From positions 1-5,177 of the forward strand of contig JAJQID010000095.1 in assembly GCA_021199405.1 (NCBI GenBank): DNA of 5,177 bases. The letters run 5' to 3'. A program made the translations under genes and the position numbers. The notes below the pieces were generated by a model. The model searched no databases. It was not told the DNA's origin and saw only the letters and a program-made list of their open reading frames with translations. Positions 4,231 through 5,177 of this stretch are shown in pieces; within the stretch, counting starts at the first letter, position 1; each line of letters starts with the position of its first letter. The DNA comes from Lachnospiraceae bacterium (GTDB lineage: Bacteria; Bacillota; Clostridia; Lachnospirales; Lachnospiraceae).

Positions 4231-5177
4231 TCATCCGGCAAGCACTTCCCGCGCCAGCTCGTCCACTTCCTTCCTTCCGAACAGCACCCGCTCCCCGTTC
4301 ACCACAATACAGGGCACACTGCGTATCTGATACCGCTCCCGCAGCGCCGGAAACAGCGACAGATCAAACACATCCACAAGCACCCTTCTCTTTTTCTTCC
4401 TCTCCACTGCCAGCAGCGCCGCCGACTGCACCGTCCGGGGGCACATGGTACAGGTCAGCGACACAAAAATCTGCACGCTGACATCTTCCCCTGCCTCCTG
4501 AAGCAGCCGCTTTGCTTCTTCAGGAAGACCTCTGCCAGGTCCGCCCAGCTGACAGACAGCCAGCATAAAGGAGGTAAACTCCTCCCCCGTGGGAATCCCG
4601 TGAAAACAAAATCCGCTGTCATTGCCCCCGCCGTCATACAACCGGACCGCAGGCCAAAGCTCCTCAGGGATTTCTCTTGTTTCGGCTAATTCCAGAGACA
4701 ACTTTTTCGACAAACCAGCCAGTTCATTCAGAAAAGAAAATAATTCCTGCTGCTCCTCGTCCCGCTTTGCCCATACCTTCATGATAACCGGCTGCTCCAT
4801 CCTCTCCAGAAGCCCCCGGATCTGGGTTCTTAATTCCCGATCAAACAGCTCATCAGAAGCCGGAGGCTCCTGTTTTTGCTGATTTTCGTGATTCACCAGC
4901 TGGACAAAGGACGGCAGACGCAGACTGTGGTGCAGCTTTTCCACATACAGCTCCAGACTGGTGGCTGCCACCGCGCCGTCGGACACCGCTGTCACCACCT
5001 GTCGCAGCCCCTTGACGCACACATCTCCCGCGCCGTAAACGCCGGGCACACTGGTGGCCTGATTTCGATCCGTCACAAGGTATCCCTGCTGATTCTTCTC
5101 AATTTCCGAGGGCAGCCAGTCCGAAGCAGGCACATAGCCGGCAAACACAAAGACGCCGATGCCTTCCTTCTCAGGTT
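4231..5177 (-). CDS. FAD-dependent disulfide reductase with C-terminal AhpF-N-like domain (domain-swapped AhpF), N-terminus outside window
   Basis: C-terminal 314 residues of a flavoprotein. The frame is open through the right edge (PEKEGIGVF precedes the GTG at 5148), so it does not start here. Residues 1-80 match the end of thioredoxin reductases: FVFAGYVP (9-16), TSVPGVYGAGDV (41-52, with the FAD-contacting GAGD), and LRQVVTAVSDGAVAA. After a polar linker (about 88-108), residues 108-314 resemble the N-terminal domain of AhpF, with its two fused thioredoxin folds. The first fold carries TQIRGLLERMEQPV and GEEFTS...LGG and lacks a CxxC. The second has the redox motif CTMCP (C242, C245; CHNC in E. 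coli AhpF) and the cis-Pro segment SVPCIVVNG (P288). Bacterial AhpF has these parts in the opposite order. The likely role is passing electrons from NAD(P)H through FAD and the C-terminal CxxC to a peroxiredoxin or similar partner. The reductase CxxC and most of the FAD/NAD domains lie beyond the window. A glutaredoxin-like thiol reductase not tied to AhpC is the alternative. Confidence 0.85.
   Translation of the reverse strand, partial: PEKEGIGVFVFAGYVPASDWLPSEIEKNQQGYLVTDRNQATSVPGVYGAGDVCVKGLRQVVTAVSDGAVAATSLELYVEKLHHSLRLPSFVQLVNHENQQKQEPPASDELFDRELRTQIRGLLERMEQPVIMKVWAKRDEEQQELFSFLNELAGLSKKLSLELAETREIPEELWPAVRLYDGGGNDSGFCFHGIPTGEEFTSFMLAVCQLGGPGRGLPEEAKRLLQEAGEDVSVQIFVSLTCTMCPRTVQSAALLAVERKKKRRVLVDVFDLSLFPALRERYQIRSVPCIVVNGERVLFGRKEVDELAREVLAG

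Noticed and set aside
4105..4689. Plus-strand open frame across the terminator and the end of the reductase gene
   Set aside because: It runs through a terminator and promoter of the opposite strand, and its composition is low in recognisable protein features.
4231..5148. Reading the reductase as a complete 305-residue protein starting at GTG 5148
   Set aside because: The frame stays open to the window edge, and the residues just upstream (GIGVF) continue the thioredoxin-reductase homology. The gene is therefore truncated by the window, not started here.

Overview
The window looks like a chromosomal segment of an anaerobic gut Clostridium-class bacterium, most likely Lachnospiraceae. This is inferred from the mid-range GC content, the strong AGGAG-type ribosome binding sites, the Gram-positive style lipoprotein with an LSGC lipobox, and protein families common in that group. 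No rRNA or marker gene confirms the genus. All five genes lie on the minus strand, so they read from the right end of the window towards the left.

Layout from right to left (5' to 3' for the genes). (1) 5177-4231 is the C-terminal part of a flavin disulfide reductase. A thioredoxin-reductase end is followed by a two-lobed domain that normally sits at the N-terminus of AhpF, so the protein is AhpF with its two halves swapped. It ends at a strong intrinsic terminator (4178-4216). (2) A promoter with a perfect TTGACA -35 box (4145-4172), overlapped by a 13-bp palindrome, drives a two-gene unit. The first gene encodes a TPR-repeat lipoprotein (4094-3030). One base after its stop codon comes a DUF2974/Mbeg1-like alpha/beta hydrolase (3028-1904). 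(3) After a weak terminator-like structure comes a second promoter (1832-1860). It has an extended -10, an inverted repeat over the -35 box and a second inverted repeat in the leader. It drives kduI (1784-933) and then kduD (772 to the left edge, cut a few residues before its end).

Functionally, kduI and kduD catalyse consecutive steps in the breakdown of the unsaturated uronic acids released by polysaccharide lyases from pectin or glycosaminoglycans: isomerisation of 5-dehydro-4-deoxy-D-glucuronate, then NADH-dependent reduction to 2-keto-3-deoxygluconate. The permuted AhpF-like protein probably feeds electrons from NAD(P)H to a peroxiredoxin or a related thiol protein. The TPR lipoprotein and hydrolase pair has no established role, although its tight coupling suggests joint function.

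The points most worth a second look are the domain-swapped AhpF, the nested repeats between kduI and kduD that can form two mutually exclusive hairpins, the palindromes over both -35 boxes, and the coupled lipoprotein/hydrolase pair. No mobile element, CRISPR array, tRNA or rRNA was seen.
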